A stretch of 42,261 bases of DNA from Bacillota bacterium. GTDB taxonomy: Bacteria; Bacillota_A; Clostridia; Peptostreptococcales; Anaerovoracaceae. Positions 31,817 to 40,399 of this stretch are shown piece after piece. The stretch covers positions 1 through 42,261 of the forward strand of contig JAFTHD010000070.1 of NCBI GenBank assembly GCA_017457585.1, in the 5' to 3' direction. The position numbers were made by a program, and so were the translations under genes. The notes under the pieces were generated by a model, which saw only the letters and a list, made by a program, of their open reading frames with translations, had not been told where the DNA came from and searched no databases. Within the stretch, counting starts at the first letter, position 1, and each line of letters opens with the position of its first letter.

Positions 31817-32582
31817 ATTATTCGGTGTAAGCGCCAGGGAAAGCTTCAGGGTCAATGAGCTTTTGGACGCATTTTATCACCACAGCGATGAACATAGAGA
31901 CGGTTGGGGACTTGCGGTATTTCGCGGTCACGGTGTTTCCATGGAAAAGGAGCCGGTAAAGGCGACGAACAGCGCGTACCTGATAAGGCGCATGTCCAGG
32001 GACATCGAGGCGGCAAACCTTTTCGCCCACATTCGCCTTGCGACCATAGGGAGAATCGAGTACTGCAACTGCCATCCTTTCATCTGGGACGACGAGAGCG
32101 GCAGGACGTGGACCATGATCCATAACGGCACGTTCTTTAACGGTTCAAAGCTGACAGGGTACATAGACAGACAGGAAGGAACCACGGACAGCGAAAGATT
32201 CCTGCTGTACATTGTTGACGCCATGAGCGCAGCCTACGAGAAAAAGGGCGCTGAACTGACCTTTGACGAGAGGTTCGAGATCATAGACGATATCATCGTT
32301 GCGCTGTCTGACGACAATAAGATCAACATGCTCCTATACGACGGAGATTACATGTACGTTCATACCAACTGCGAAGGGTCGCTTTACTGCTGGAGAGAGG
32401 ACGGCAAGAGGATTTTCGCGACGAGACCCGTTGTAATGGACGGGTGGGAGCAGCTGCCACTCAACAGACTGCTGGTGTACAAAAACGGCGAGATGATACG
32501 AGAGGGTACAGTGCACAGCAATTCCTTCAGAGACGAGGATCACGACTATGCACCGCTCATGAGCGCTTTCTCAGAGCTGTAA
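31809..32582 (+). CDS. Class II glutamine amidotransferase-fold protein (EgtC/YafJ-like)
   Basis: 257 residues. The N-terminal nucleophile is Cys2 (MCELFGVSA), followed by HRDGWGLAVF, AHIRLAT and MIHNGTFFNG, the N-terminal-nucleophile amidotransferase pattern shared by YafJ and EgtC. EgtC removes a gamma-glutamyl group in ergothioneine synthesis. Next to two gamma-glutamyl ligases, an analogous gamma-glutamyl hydrolase or transferase role is attractive here, although EgtB and EgtD are absent. It has a clear AGGAGG site and overlaps the preceding gene by eight bases. Confidence 0.85.
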   Translation: MCELFGVSARESFRVNELLDAFYHHSDEHRDGWGLAVFRGHGVSMEKEPVKATNSAYLIRRMSRDIEAANLFAHIRLATIGRIEYCNCHPFIWDDESGRTWTMIHNGTFFNGSKLTGYIDRQEGTTDSERFLLYIVDAMSAAYEKKGAELTFDERFEIIDDIIVALSDDNKINMLLYDGDYMYVHTNCEGSLYCWREDGKRIFATRPVVMDGWEQLPLNRLLVYKNGEMIREGTVHSNSFRDEDHDYAPLMSAFSEL

Positions 32583-32651
32583 TAGATAAAAGCTATAGCC
32601 AGCGCATAAGGAATACGTATAGGACTAAAACAGGTATTTGAACAATATGTA

Positions 32652-32680
32652 TTGACAGTAGGATTTCACGGTAGTATTGT
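32652..32680 (+). promoter_or_regulatory. Promoter of the second Cys-rich leader
   Basis: TTGACA (32652-32657), a 17-base spacer and TATTGT (32675-32680). It starts a leader transcript of about 220 bases before the first transporter gene. Confidence 0.55.
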
Positions 32681-32726
32681 AATAGAGGTAAACCTACTAA
32701 ACAGATAGGATAATGAGGAATTGAAG

Positions 32727-32822
32727 ATGAGCAAGAGATTTGGAAGCAGGACAACGAAGATGATGACTGAGTGCATGTGTAGCATGTGCTGTAGTTTTCG
32801 TGCTTCCAATCGTTGCAGATGA
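32727..32822 (+). CDS. Cys-rich leader peptide 2 (31 codons)
   Basis: MSKRFGSRTTK, then the cluster CMCSMCC at residues 16-22, then SFRAS and a final Arg-Cys-Arg. The layout matches the leader at 27544. GAGGA lies ten bases before the ATG. The Arg-Ala-Ser codons (GTGCTTCC, 32800-32807) are fully complementary, with one G-U, to the 5' arm of the downstream terminator (32853-32860). A ribosome stalled at Cys codons would leave this stretch free to form an antiterminator, while one that reaches the stop codon would cover it. This predicts expression of the transporter operon when cysteine is scarce. Confidence 0.75.
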   Translation: MSKRFGSRTTKMMTECMCSMCCSFRASNRCR

Positions 32823-32852
32823 AGTTGAAAGACAGAAACTGAAACGAACTTC

Positions 32853-32878
32853 GGGAGCACAAAGGTGCTCCCTTTTTT
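32853..32878 (+). terminator. Attenuator terminator 2
   Basis: A perfect eight-base-pair stem GGGAGCAC/GTGCTCCC (32853-32860, 32865-32872) with loop AAAG and six T. It lies 30 bases after the leader stop and 30 bases before the first transporter gene. Confidence 0.9.
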
Positions 32879-32907
32879 AGTCTCAACTCTATTGCGAGGT
32901 CACGGTC

Positions 32908-33696
32908 ATGAGTGAATACATTATCGACATAGAAAAACTGAACAAGACTTTCACAGATCCGGAAGGAAATCCGAGAGTAGTGTTAAACGACATAGACCTT
33001 AAGATTGAGAAGGGAGAGTTCATATCCCTTCTCGGACCTTCAGGATGCGGCAAGACTACTCTGCTCAAAATCATAGCAGACCTTGAGACCATCACCGGAG
33101 GCAAGGTTCTCGTAGAGGGCATGAGCCCGGAGCAGGCAAGGCGCGAGTACAAATACAGTATGGTGTTCCAGCAGCCAACACTCCTGGAGTGGAGAACGGT
33201 AATCGAAAATGTGGAACTGCCCCTGGAACTGAGGAAGGTTCCGAAGGAAGAGCGCAGGAGGATCGCCCAGGAGCAGATAGAGATGGTGGACCTGCTCGGT
33301 CACGAGCAGAACTATCCGGGGGAACTTTCGGGAGGCATGCAGCAAAGGGTAGGCATTGCAAGGGCGCTCAGCACGAATCCGGATATACTCCTGATGGATG
33401 AACCCTTCTCGGCACTCGATGAGTTCACGAAGGACAGACTTCACAGCGACCTGTTGAGAATATGGGGAAATACGGGTAAGACGATCATCTTCGTCACCCA
33501 CGATATCAATGAAGCGGCATTCATGTCCGACAGGGTGTGCATTTTTTCTGCAAACCCTGCAAGGCTGGTCAAGGTGCTCGACATCGACCTTCCGAGGCCG
33601 AGGGACAGAGGCCTTGTTAAGACGAAGGAATATTTCGATATTACCTCCAGCATAAGGGATTACTTTGAAGGGAGTTACGGGGATGACAGAATCTAA
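32908..33696 (+). CDS. ABC transporter ATP-binding protein (SsuB/TauB/ThiZ-like)
   Basis: 262 residues. Walker A LLGPSGCGKTTLLK (about residues 39-52), Q-loop VFQQPTLLEW, signature LSGGMQQRVGIARAL (about 138-152), Walker B ILLMDEPFSALDE and the switch His in FVTHDINEAAF. The sequence type is that of importers for sulfonates, taurine, nitrate or thiamine precursors. It is the first gene after attenuator 2, and its stop overlaps the first permease by 14 bases. Confidence 0.92.
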   Translation: MSEYIIDIEKLNKTFTDPEGNPRVVLNDIDLKIEKGEFISLLGPSGCGKTTLLKIIADLETITGGKVLVEGMSPEQARREYKYSMVFQQPTLLEWRTVIENVELPLELRKVPKEERRRIAQEQIEMVDLLGHEQNYPGELSGGMQQRVGIARALSTNPDILLMDEPFSALDEFTKDRLHSDLLRIWGNTGKTIIFVTHDINEAAFMSDRVCIFSANPARLVKVLDIDLPRPRDRGLVKTKEYFDITSSIRDYFEGSYGDDRI

Positions 33697-34480
33697 TCTT
33701 AGAAACAAGAGAACCCTGAGCGTGATCCTTTGGATACTGGCACTGCTGGTAGTATGGGAAGTTGTCTCTCTGCTCATGAGCAACGTGTTTCATGACCCTA
33801 TGGCAGAGAAGAAGCTTCCGGATCTTCTGACGATAGCAGGATCCTTCAGAGATTACTGGCAGATCATCCTGAGGCAGGCAGGGGTAACCTTCAGCTTCGC
33901 CTTCTCCGGATTCGTAATCGGAACTGCGGCCGGGTTCATACTTGCAATCATCATGAGGCTCTCAGGGATCATAGAGAAGATGGCGATGCCGTATCTGCTG
34001 GCATCTCAGATGATACCGATTCTGGGACTTGCACCCATCGTATTAGGTCTTCTGAAGGATATCAACGGGGCGAGAATTGCAATCGCTGCATACATCACCT
34101 TCTTCCCGATATCTATGAGCCTGCTGGGGGGACTCAAATCGGTTCCGAAGAGCTATCTGGATCTGATGCACTCCTACGCAGCAGGAAACGTGGCCCTTTT
34201 CACGAAACTCCTTCTGCCGTGGGCACTGCCAAACCTTTTCTCAGGGCTTAAGATCGCGGCACCCGTTGCCATCGCGGCGGCTATCCTGGTGGATACCCTC
34301 AGCGCGAGAGATGGCATCGGATACGTGATTATATATACACTCTACGGTGGCGGCACTGTCGGTCAGTTCTGGCTGGCCATCATCGTAGCGGCACTCATGG
34401 GCGTTTTGAGCTTCGCGCTCATATCCCTGGGCGAACAACTATTTCTAAAGAAAAGAAGAAAGGAGGGCAAGAAGCGTTGA
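33683..34480 (+). CDS. ABC transporter permease 1 (SsuC/TauC-like)
   Basis: 265 residues with about six membrane segments and the inner-membrane coupling motif around KSVPKSYLDLMHSYAAGNVALFTKLLLPWALPNLFSGLK (about residues 154-192). ATG 33683 has AAGGGAG upstream and overlaps the ATPase gene; TTG 33665 is in frame but less favoured. It is followed, with a TTGA overlap, by a second, different permease, so the channel is probably a heterodimer. Confidence 0.9.
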   Translation: MTESNLRNKRTLSVILWILALLVVWEVVSLLMSNVFHDPMAEKKLPDLLTIAGSFRDYWQIILRQAGVTFSFAFSGFVIGTAAGFILAIIMRLSGIIEKMAMPYLLASQMIPILGLAPIVLGLLKDINGARIAIAAYITFFPISMSLLGGLKSVPKSYLDLMHSYAAGNVALFTKLLLPWALPNLFSGLKIAAPVAIAAAILVDTLSARDGIGYVIIYTLYGGGTVGQFWLAIIVAALMGVLSFALISLGEQLFLKKRRKEGKKR

Positions 34481-35253
34481 CAAAAAAGACAGCCGAAACC
34501 ATCCTGCTGCCTGCAGGCCTCGGGATTCTGGTGGTTATACTGCTTCAACTGCAGATAATACACAAGGCGTTCGGTTTCAATCTATTGCAACTGCCGTTAC
34601 CGTCACAGGTAATATCCGCCATCATCGAGAGCTTCGGCAAAATATGCTCGGATGCTGTCGTGACCATGGCACCGTCTCTGACCGGTATGGCGATAGGTCT
34701 TCTCATAGGATACGGAGTCGCGCTATTCGTAACTATGTGCCCCGGGTGGGGCTATGGAAGTATGATCATCATGACCTTGATCAATTCAATTCCTATCGTC
34801 GCTCTTGCACCTCTTATGAATAGATGGTTTGAGACGGACTTTTATGCCAAGCTGGTGGTAATCATCGTGGCTTCATCGGGAGCCATGGCAGTAAACGCAT
34901 ACCAGGGGCTGAACAGCCCGAGCACGGGACTTCTGGAGTTTATGAGAATAAGCAATGCGTCCAAAAGGGACGTTATGACGAAAGTCCTGATTCCGGGCAG
35001 CATACCGCAGGTGTTCACATCCATCAAAATCGTGATTCCTGTGGCAATGCTGGCGGCTATCATAAGCGAGTTCTTCGCAAGCGGAACGAGCGGACTTGGT
35101 TACATGATCAAGTACTCCCTCAAAGTGGGGAATCAGAAACATATCGGTTGGGCGTACATCGTGGCGGTATCGCTGATCAGTATTGTTATCTATCTCATCG
35201 TGTGTCAAATAGAGAAGAGAGCACTCAAGTGGCATGTTTCACAGAAAATATAG
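34477..35253 (+). CDS. ABC transporter permease 2 (SsuC/TauC-like)
   Basis: 258 residues, also six-helix, with the coupling loop FMRISNASKRDVMTKVLIPGSIPQVFTSIK (about residues 155-184). It starts at TTG 34477, four bases inside the end of permease 1, with AGGAGG ten bases upstream. It is clearly related to but divergent from permease 1. Two permeases, one ATPase and one binding protein make a complete importer with separate halves. Confidence 0.9.
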   Translation: MTKKTAETILLPAGLGILVVILLQLQIIHKAFGFNLLQLPLPSQVISAIIESFGKICSDAVVTMAPSLTGMAIGLLIGYGVALFVTMCPGWGYGSMIIMTLINSIPIVALAPLMNRWFETDFYAKLVVIIVASSGAMAVNAYQGLNSPSTGLLEFMRISNASKRDVMTKVLIPGSIPQVFTSIKIVIPVAMLAAIISEFFASGTSGLGYMIKYSLKVGNQKHIGWAYIVAVSLISIVIYLIVCQIEKRALKWHVSQKI

Positions 35254-35293
35254 CGAATAGAAAAGGAAATAGTTTTATGGAGGAAATAGGAAA

Positions 35294-36325
35294 ATGAAGA
35301 AAAAATTTGCGTTATTAGCAGCACTGCTTCTGGCACTTTCATCGCTTTTCGCATTCACAGCATGCGGAAGCTCAAGTGACACGGAAGCGACAGCGGAGGG
35401 TGAGCTTGACCACCTGACGGTTCAGTCACTGTGGCTGCCACAGGGCCAGTTCGCAGGCCTTTATACAGCACAGGCTAAGGGCTTCTACGAAGAAGAGGGA
35501 ATCGATATCGAGATTCTCCCGGGAGGAACGGATGTAACGGCAGAGGACCAGGTTGAAAACGGTGTCGCTCAGATCGGTACGGACTTCTACTCCAGCGTAC
35601 TCACATATCAGGAAGCAGGCTCCGATTTCATCAACGTATTCCAGACTTTCAACAAGAGCCCTCAGTACCTGGTTGCAAAGAAGTCGGCAGGCATCAATTC
35701 ACCGGCAGATTTCAAGGGTAAGAAGGTTGCAAACTGGTTCGGCGGAAGACAGTACGAACTTCTGGGACTGGCGAACCTGAACGGACTGGATCCTGATAAG
35801 GACTTCGAGCTGGTACAGGAAGACTACACGATGGATCAGTTCATCAACGACGAAGTTGACGTGGCTTCAGCAATGAGCTACAACGAGTACATTCTCCTGC
35901 TCAACGACGCAGGCTTCTCAGAGGATGATCTGGTAGTATTCGACCCTAACGAAAACGGATCGGCAATGCTGGAGGACAGCTTCTTCGTAAAGAGAGAATG
36001 GGCTGAAGAGAATAAGGATCTCCTGGAGAGATTCATAAGAGCGACGATCAAGGGCTGGGCATATGCATACGAAAATCCTGATGAAGCAGGTCAGATTGCC
36101 TTCGATGCAGGCGATGGAAGCAGCACTCTTGAGCACCAGATCGCAATGACGAAGGCAGCAGCAGAGCTGGCAGTTCCTGATGGAGATACTTCCAGAATCG
36201 GCGAGCTGAACACTGAAAAGCTGCAGCAGACCATAGACCTGGGCGTTAAGACAGGCCTTATCAAGGAAGCGATTTCCCTTGACACGAGTGTTGACGCTTC
36301 CTATTGGGAAGAAGCAACGAAATAA
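35294..36325 (+). CDS. ABC substrate-binding lipoprotein (NMT1/SsuA/ThiY-like)
   Basis: 343 residues. The signal peptide ends in lipobox FTAC (Cys at about residue 25). The mature part begins LTVQSLWLPQGQFAGLYTAQAKGFYEEEGIDIE, the NMT1/THI5-like pattern shared by binding proteins for thiamine pyrimidines, riboflavin precursors, sulfonates and related aromatics. GGTDV and QIGTDFYSSV follow at the ligand cleft. The cysteine-attenuator context favours a sulfur-containing ligand, but the W-P-x-x-Q-F-A-G motif also fits pyrimidine-type ligands. AGGAAATAGGAAA precedes the ATG. Confidence 0.9.
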   Translation: MKKKFALLAALLLALSSLFAFTACGSSSDTEATAEGELDHLTVQSLWLPQGQFAGLYTAQAKGFYEEEGIDIEILPGGTDVTAEDQVENGVAQIGTDFYSSVLTYQEAGSDFINVFQTFNKSPQYLVAKKSAGINSPADFKGKKVANWFGGRQYELLGLANLNGLDPDKDFELVQEDYTMDQFINDEVDVASAMSYNEYILLLNDAGFSEDDLVVFDPNENGSAMLEDSFFVKREWAEENKDLLERFIRATIKGWAYAYENPDEAGQIAFDAGDGSSTLEHQIAMTKAAAELAVPDGDTSRIGELNTEKLQQTIDLGVKTGLIKEAISLDTSVDASYWEEATK

Positions 36326-36361
36326 ATGAGTTAAGAGTAGTAAAGGTGAAGGAGGTCATGT

Positions 36362-36826
36362 ATGAGAAAAATTCTTGTTAGTGAGTGCCTGTACGGAGGC
36401 AGGATCGTTCGCTACGATGCGGGAGACGTTACGGAGACGAACCCTATCTTCGTTGCATGGAAAGAAGAGGGCAGGTTGATTCCGATTTGCCCGGAGGTTT
36501 TCGGAGGACTGCCTATACCGAGGCCTGATTCCCAGAGAATCGGGGATAAGGTCAAGACCGGCGCAGGCAAAGATGTTACGCGGGAATACACGCTGGGTGC
36601 TGAGGAGACGCTCCGCCTGGCGAAGGAAAACGACGTGGCCTTTGCAATCATGAAGCAGGATAGTCCGTCGTGCGGAAGCAAGTTCATATATGACGGTACC
36701 TTCACCGATACTAAAAAAGAGGGGCAGGGATTAGCGGTAGAATACCTGAGAAACGCAGGTTTCAAGGTGTTCGCAGAAGAGGACATCGAAGAGGCAAAGA
36801 CTTATCTGGAGGAACTTGAAAAGTAG
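36362..36826 (+). CDS. DUF523 protein, TudS-type thiouracil desulfurase family
   Basis: 154 residues. It has the DUF523 pattern: VSECLYGGRIVRYDAGD at the N-terminus (Cys9), IPICPEVFGGLPIPRP (Cys47) and MKQDSPSCGS (Cys103). The three conserved Cys residues match those that hold the [4Fe-4S] cluster of TudS, which removes sulfur from 2-thiouracil and so salvages thiolated nucleobases. That reaction is family knowledge for characterised members; it is inferred here. A strong GAAGGAGG site is present. Lying between two importers, it fits a sulfur-salvage role. Confidence 0.82.
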   Translation: MRKILVSECLYGGRIVRYDAGDVTETNPIFVAWKEEGRLIPICPEVFGGLPIPRPDSQRIGDKVKTGAGKDVTREYTLGAEETLRLAKENDVAFAIMKQDSPSCGSKFIYDGTFTDTKKEGQGLAVEYLRNAGFKVFAEEDIEEAKTYLEELEK

Positions 36827-36858
36827 TGTTATTGAAGTAGAGAAAGGAAAAAACAACA

Positions 36859-37749
36859 ATGAGAAATTTAAGTAAGAAGAGAGCAAGCAAGTTAATTGGA
36901 TTACTCCTTGCCCTGGTACTGGCATTCAGCTTCACTGCATGCGGTTCATCAGGCGGCGGTGACGAAGAATCATCAGATTCAGGCGACAAGGTGATAAGAG
37001 TAGGTGTAAACCCTGTTCCACATGCAGAAATCCTTGACAACGCAGTTAAGGCAGTTCTTGCAGAGGACGGATGGGAACTGGATACTGTAGTATTCGAAGA
37101 CTACGTTCTTCCGAACACTTCACTGGAAGAAGGAGAACTGGACGCCAACTACTTCCAGACTCTCGGATATCTCCAGGATCAGAACGATAACAACGGTCTC
37201 CACCTGGCAGCAGTAGCAGGCGTTCACATCGAACCGATGGGTATCTACTCAGAAGAGTACACCGCTTTGGAAGACATTCCTGACGGTGCGAAGATCGGCA
37301 TCCCGAACGACCCTGATAACGAAAAGAGAGGACTTGAGCTTCTCGTTCAGAAGGGCCTGCTGAACAGCCTGGGTGAATACGGTTCAAGCGATACAGCAAC
37401 GGCAGAGTCACTGACTGACGACGCTGACGCGAATCCGCACGGATACGTGATCACACCGATGGAAGCTGCAAACCTGCCGCTGGCACTGCCTGACCTGGGT
37501 GCAGCAGCAATCAACGGTAACTACGCACTGGGCGCAGACCTTCCTTCAACTCATCCTGCAATCGTAATCGAGGAGTTCGACGATGTAACTTCAGTTGCAA
37601 GAACTAACTTCCTCGTAGTTGAGCAGGGACAGGAAGATTCTGAGAAGACTCAGGCACTTGCTAAGGCTATCCAGTCAGATGCTGTTCAGCAGTACATCGA
37701 GGATACTTACAAGGGAGCCGTTATTCCTTCATTCATAGATCCACAGTAA
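36859..37749 (+). CDS. metQ: Methionine-type ABC substrate-binding lipoprotein (NlpA/MetQ)
   Basis: 296 residues. Signal peptide with lipobox FTAC (Cys at about residue 28), then VIRVGVNPVPHAEILDNAV, the NlpA/MetQ opening. Further family marks are LEEGELDANYFQTLGYL, HIEPMGIYSEEY and GAKIGIPNDPDNEKRGLELL. These proteins bind methionine (L- or D-), methionine sulfoxide or related amino acids. It is four bases before metN. Codon use is unusually uniform, as in highly expressed genes. Confidence 0.93.
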   Translation: MRNLSKKRASKLIGLLLALVLAFSFTACGSSGGGDEESSDSGDKVIRVGVNPVPHAEILDNAVKAVLAEDGWELDTVVFEDYVLPNTSLEEGELDANYFQTLGYLQDQNDNNGLHLAAVAGVHIEPMGIYSEEYTALEDIPDGAKIGIPNDPDNEKRGLELLVQKGLLNSLGEYGSSDTATAESLTDDADANPHGYVITPMEAANLPLALPDLGAAAINGNYALGADLPSTHPAIVIEEFDDVTSVARTNFLVVEQGQEDSEKTQALAKAIQSDAVQQYIEDTYKGAVIPSFIDPQ

Positions 37750-37753
37750 GAAT

Positions 37754-38725
37754 ATGATTACAATTAATAATGTTAAAAAAGCCTTTCAGGACCTTCAGGT
37801 CCTGAAAGGTATGTCTCTAAATATAGAAGACGGCGAAATATACGGAATCATAGGACAGAGCGGAGCCGGTAAATCGACTCTGCTTCGGTGTATAAACGGT
37901 CTGGAATCATACGACTCGGGAGAGATCATCGTCGATGGAACTTTGGTATCCGTTGACGACAAAAAGTCTCTCAGAGATCTGCAGAAGAGGATGGGTATGA
38001 TATTCCAGAGCTTTAATCTGCTGGAAAGACTGGATGTGTTCGACAATGTGGCGCTTCCGATGAAGTTCTGGGGAATTAACCCTAAGTCAGCAGAGAACAA
38101 GGAGAAGATTCTCGACCTCATCCGTCTCGTAGGTCTCGAAGAAAAGGTTCACGCAAGACCACGGGAGCTGTCAGGCGGTCAGAAACAGAGAGTCGCTATC
38201 GCTCGTGCACTGGTGCTTGATCCTCAGTTCCTCCTTTGCGATGAGGCAACCAGTGCACTTGACCCCGAAATCACAAAGGGTATTCTTGCACTTCTCCAGA
38301 AGATCAACAGGGAGCTGGGCATTACCATCGTCGTAGTTACTCACCAGATGGAAGTCGTGAAACAGATCTGTCAGAGGGTGGCCTTCCTGAGCAACGGATA
38401 CGTGCTGGCAGAGGGCAAACCTGAAGAACTGTTCGTAAGACCGCAGGAAGGCGAGATCAAGACCTTCTTGAGAGAGGAGAGCGCACATCTGCCTAAGACG
38501 GGCGTCAACATTCAGCTCTTCTTCATAGGTGAGGGCGGAATCCAGCCTGTTATCACCAGGATGGCAAGAGAACTAAATGAGGACTTCAGCATTTGCTGGG
38601 CCAAGATAGAGGACTTCAGGGACAGCGTATACGGAAGTCTCGTTATCAATGTGAAGGATGAAAGCAAAGAGAAGATCGAAGCTTTCCTGGATCAGCATCA
38701 TACGCATTGGGAGGTGCTCAAGTAA
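37754..38725 (+). CDS. metN: Methionine-type ABC ATP-binding protein (MetN)
   Basis: 323 residues. Walker A IIGQSGAGKSTLLRCING (about residues 32-49), signature ELSGGQKQRVAIARAL (about 138-153), Walker B FLLCDEATSALDPE, and His in VVTHQMEVVKQIC. The C-terminal 90 residues form the NIL regulatory domain (NIQLFFIGEGGIQPVITRMARE), which in E. coli MetN binds methionine and inhibits transport. Its stop overlaps the permease start by one base. Confidence 0.95.
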   Translation: MITINNVKKAFQDLQVLKGMSLNIEDGEIYGIIGQSGAGKSTLLRCINGLESYDSGEIIVDGTLVSVDDKKSLRDLQKRMGMIFQSFNLLERLDVFDNVALPMKFWGINPKSAENKEKILDLIRLVGLEEKVHARPRELSGGQKQRVAIARALVLDPQFLLCDEATSALDPEITKGILALLQKINRELGITIVVVTHQMEVVKQICQRVAFLSNGYVLAEGKPEELFVRPQEGEIKTFLREESAHLPKTGVNIQLFFIGEGGIQPVITRMARELNEDFSICWAKIEDFRDSVYGSLVINVKDESKEKIEAFLDQHHTHWEVLK

Positions 38726-39384
38726 TGGGAATATCAACAACGACTGCAATGACAAGCATCATTACGGAAGCTTTCTGGCAGACCCTTTACATGGTCTTCT
38801 GGTCCACGCTTCTGTCTGTTATAATTGGTTTCATACCGGCCGTTATCATGACGCTTACAGCACCTGACGGGCTTCACCCGATTAAGAGCGTGTACGAGGT
38901 CTTGAGCTTCCTGGTAAACGTATTCAGAAGCTTCCCGTTCATCATCCTTCTCGTAATCGTGATCCCGTTTACGAGGATGGTTGTCGGAACGGCCATCGGA
39001 ACCACGGCGTCCATCGTACCGCTGACCCTCTCTGCGATTCCTTTTATCGCCAGGGTATTTGAGACAAGCCTCAGGGAAACGAATCCGGGCGTCATTGAAG
39101 CGGCAAGATCCTTCGGAGCATCCAACATGCAGATACTCCTGCGGGTATACGTTAAGGAGTCGATTCCGCGCATGTTAAACGGAGTGGTTCTCCTTGTAAT
39201 TTCCCTCATAGGATACTCTGCAATGGCAGGTACAGTAGGCGGCGGCGGTATCGGTGATATCGCAATCAGATACGGATATCAGCAGTACAGGATGGACTAT
39301 CTCATCATATGCTCCATCATCCTGATCATATTCGTACAGCTCATACAGATGCTGGGTAACTACATGTACAAGCGGCTTTCGTAA
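38725..39384 (+). CDS. metI: Methionine-type ABC permease (MetI)
   Basis: 219 residues, five to six membrane segments. The coupling motif is EAARSFGASNMQILLRVYVKESIPRMLNG (about residues 132-160), followed by the family's AMAGTVGGGGIGDIAIRYGYQQY. ATG 38725 shares its A with the metN stop (TAATG). It completes a MetQ-MetN-MetI importer. Confidence 0.94.
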   Translation: MGISTTTAMTSIITEAFWQTLYMVFWSTLLSVIIGFIPAVIMTLTAPDGLHPIKSVYEVLSFLVNVFRSFPFIILLVIVIPFTRMVVGTAIGTTASIVPLTLSAIPFIARVFETSLRETNPGVIEAARSFGASNMQILLRVYVKESIPRMLNGVVLLVISLIGYSAMAGTVGGGGIGDIAIRYGYQQYRMDYLIICSIILIIFVQLIQMLGNYMYKRLS

Positions 39385-39396
39385 GTGAGGTTAGGA

Positions 39397-39864
39397 ATGG
39401 CAGATTATGAACTTTTAGCAAAGCAGACGGCCAGCTTCGCAGAAGCTGAAGCGGACTTCGTTCCGCTTCTCGCCAATGCTTCGGCACTCCTTTGGGAGAG
39501 CATAGACAGAATCAACTGGGCAGGCTTCTACCTGATGGATCAGGGGAGCCTGCTTCTTGGGCCTTTTCAGGGCAAATCGGCGTGCATCAGAATTCCCGTA
39601 GGAAGGGGCGTGTGCGGCACGGCAGCAGATGAAGACAGAATCGTGAGGGTTGAGGACGTTCACGACTTTCCGGGACACATTGCCTGCGACGCTGCATCAA
39701 ATTCTGAGATTGTGATACCGATTCACGCAGGCGGCAAGGTAGTAGGTGTTCTGGATATAGACAGTCCGGAGACCTCCAGGTTTGATGCTTCCGATGAGGA
39801 AGGACTGGCAAAAGTTGTTGCAGCCATAGAAGAAAAGGGAGATTTTTCAAGACTGAGGGTGTAG
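39397..39864 (+). CDS. Free methionine-R-sulfoxide reductase (GAF domain)
   Basis: 155 residues of the fRMsr/YebR family, which reduces free methionine-R-sulfoxide to methionine using a GAF-fold active site. The three catalytic-cycle cysteines are present: SACIRIP, GVCGTAA and HIACDA, followed by SEIVIPI. ATG 39397 is chosen because GAGGTTAGGA precedes it. Lying directly after the methionine importer, it implies uptake and repair of oxidised methionine. Confidence 0.94.
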   Translation: MADYELLAKQTASFAEAEADFVPLLANASALLWESIDRINWAGFYLMDQGSLLLGPFQGKSACIRIPVGRGVCGTAADEDRIVRVEDVHDFPGHIACDAASNSEIVIPIHAGGKVVGVLDIDSPETSRFDASDEEGLAKVVAAIEEKGDFSRLRV

Positions 39865-39868
39865 AATA

Positions 39869-40399
39869 ATGAGCAGGAAGAAGAGAGCTCTGACAGTGGA
39901 AGGGAAGAAATGGATCCCTTCGATACGGGATTGGGCATGGATGATCACCATCGCGTGGATGGCGATAGCAAATGTGTGGAAACCCTTCGGACTCTTCGGG
40001 TTCGTGTGCATGTTCACACCGATTATAATAGCGGCTTCAGGGAGAGGCAAGATGCACTGCTCCAGGGTATGTCCGAGAGGATCCCTCATCGGGAAGATCG
40101 GCAGTCATATCAATATCGGACTCAAAAAACCCGATTTCATGACATCGAAGAACTTCAGGTTCGCCCTGTGGGCCATCATGATGGGTTCCTTTGCCGTCAT
40201 GCTCGTCATATTCATTCCGAGAGGGCTCTACGCCACGGGCAATGCGGTGCTCGTATTCATGGAGATCGCAACGGCTCTTGCCATACTCTCCGGCATACTT
40301 TTCACGCCGCGAGCATGGTGCACCTACTGTCCGATGGGATTTACCACGGAACGCATAAGAGGAATTACGAGAAAAAGAAGAGCAGACCAGGGAGCATGA
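39869..40399 (+). CDS. Small membrane iron-sulfur protein (NapH-like fragment family)
   Basis: 176 residues with about four membrane segments. Two Cys clusters are present: MHCSRVCPRGSLIG (about residues 67-80) and AWCTYCPMGFTTE (about 150-162), the paired C-x-x-x-C-P motifs of NapH/CcoG-type membrane proteins. No ferredoxin-type double [4Fe-4S] domain follows, so it is shorter than NapH. It could feed electrons to a reductase, such as the neighbouring sulfoxide reductase, but this is inference. It starts four bases after that gene. Confidence 0.78.
   Translation: MSRKKRALTVEGKKWIPSIRDWAWMITIAWMAIANVWKPFGLFGFVCMFTPIIIAASGRGKMHCSRVCPRGSLIGKIGSHINIGLKKPDFMTSKNFRFALWAIMMGSFAVMLVIFIPRGLYATGNAVLVFMEIATALAILSGILFTPRAWCTYCPMGFTTERIRGITRKRRADQGA

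Noticed and set aside
33040..33783. Long lower-strand open frame across the transporter ATPase gene
   Set aside because: It is antisense to a complete ABC ATPase with all motifs and has no ribosome binding site or recognisable domain.
39910..40398. N-terminal extension of AzlC over the Fe-S gene
   Set aside because: The frame is open, but the reading is low-complexity and out of frame with a clear Fe-S membrane protein. AzlC homology starts at 40399.
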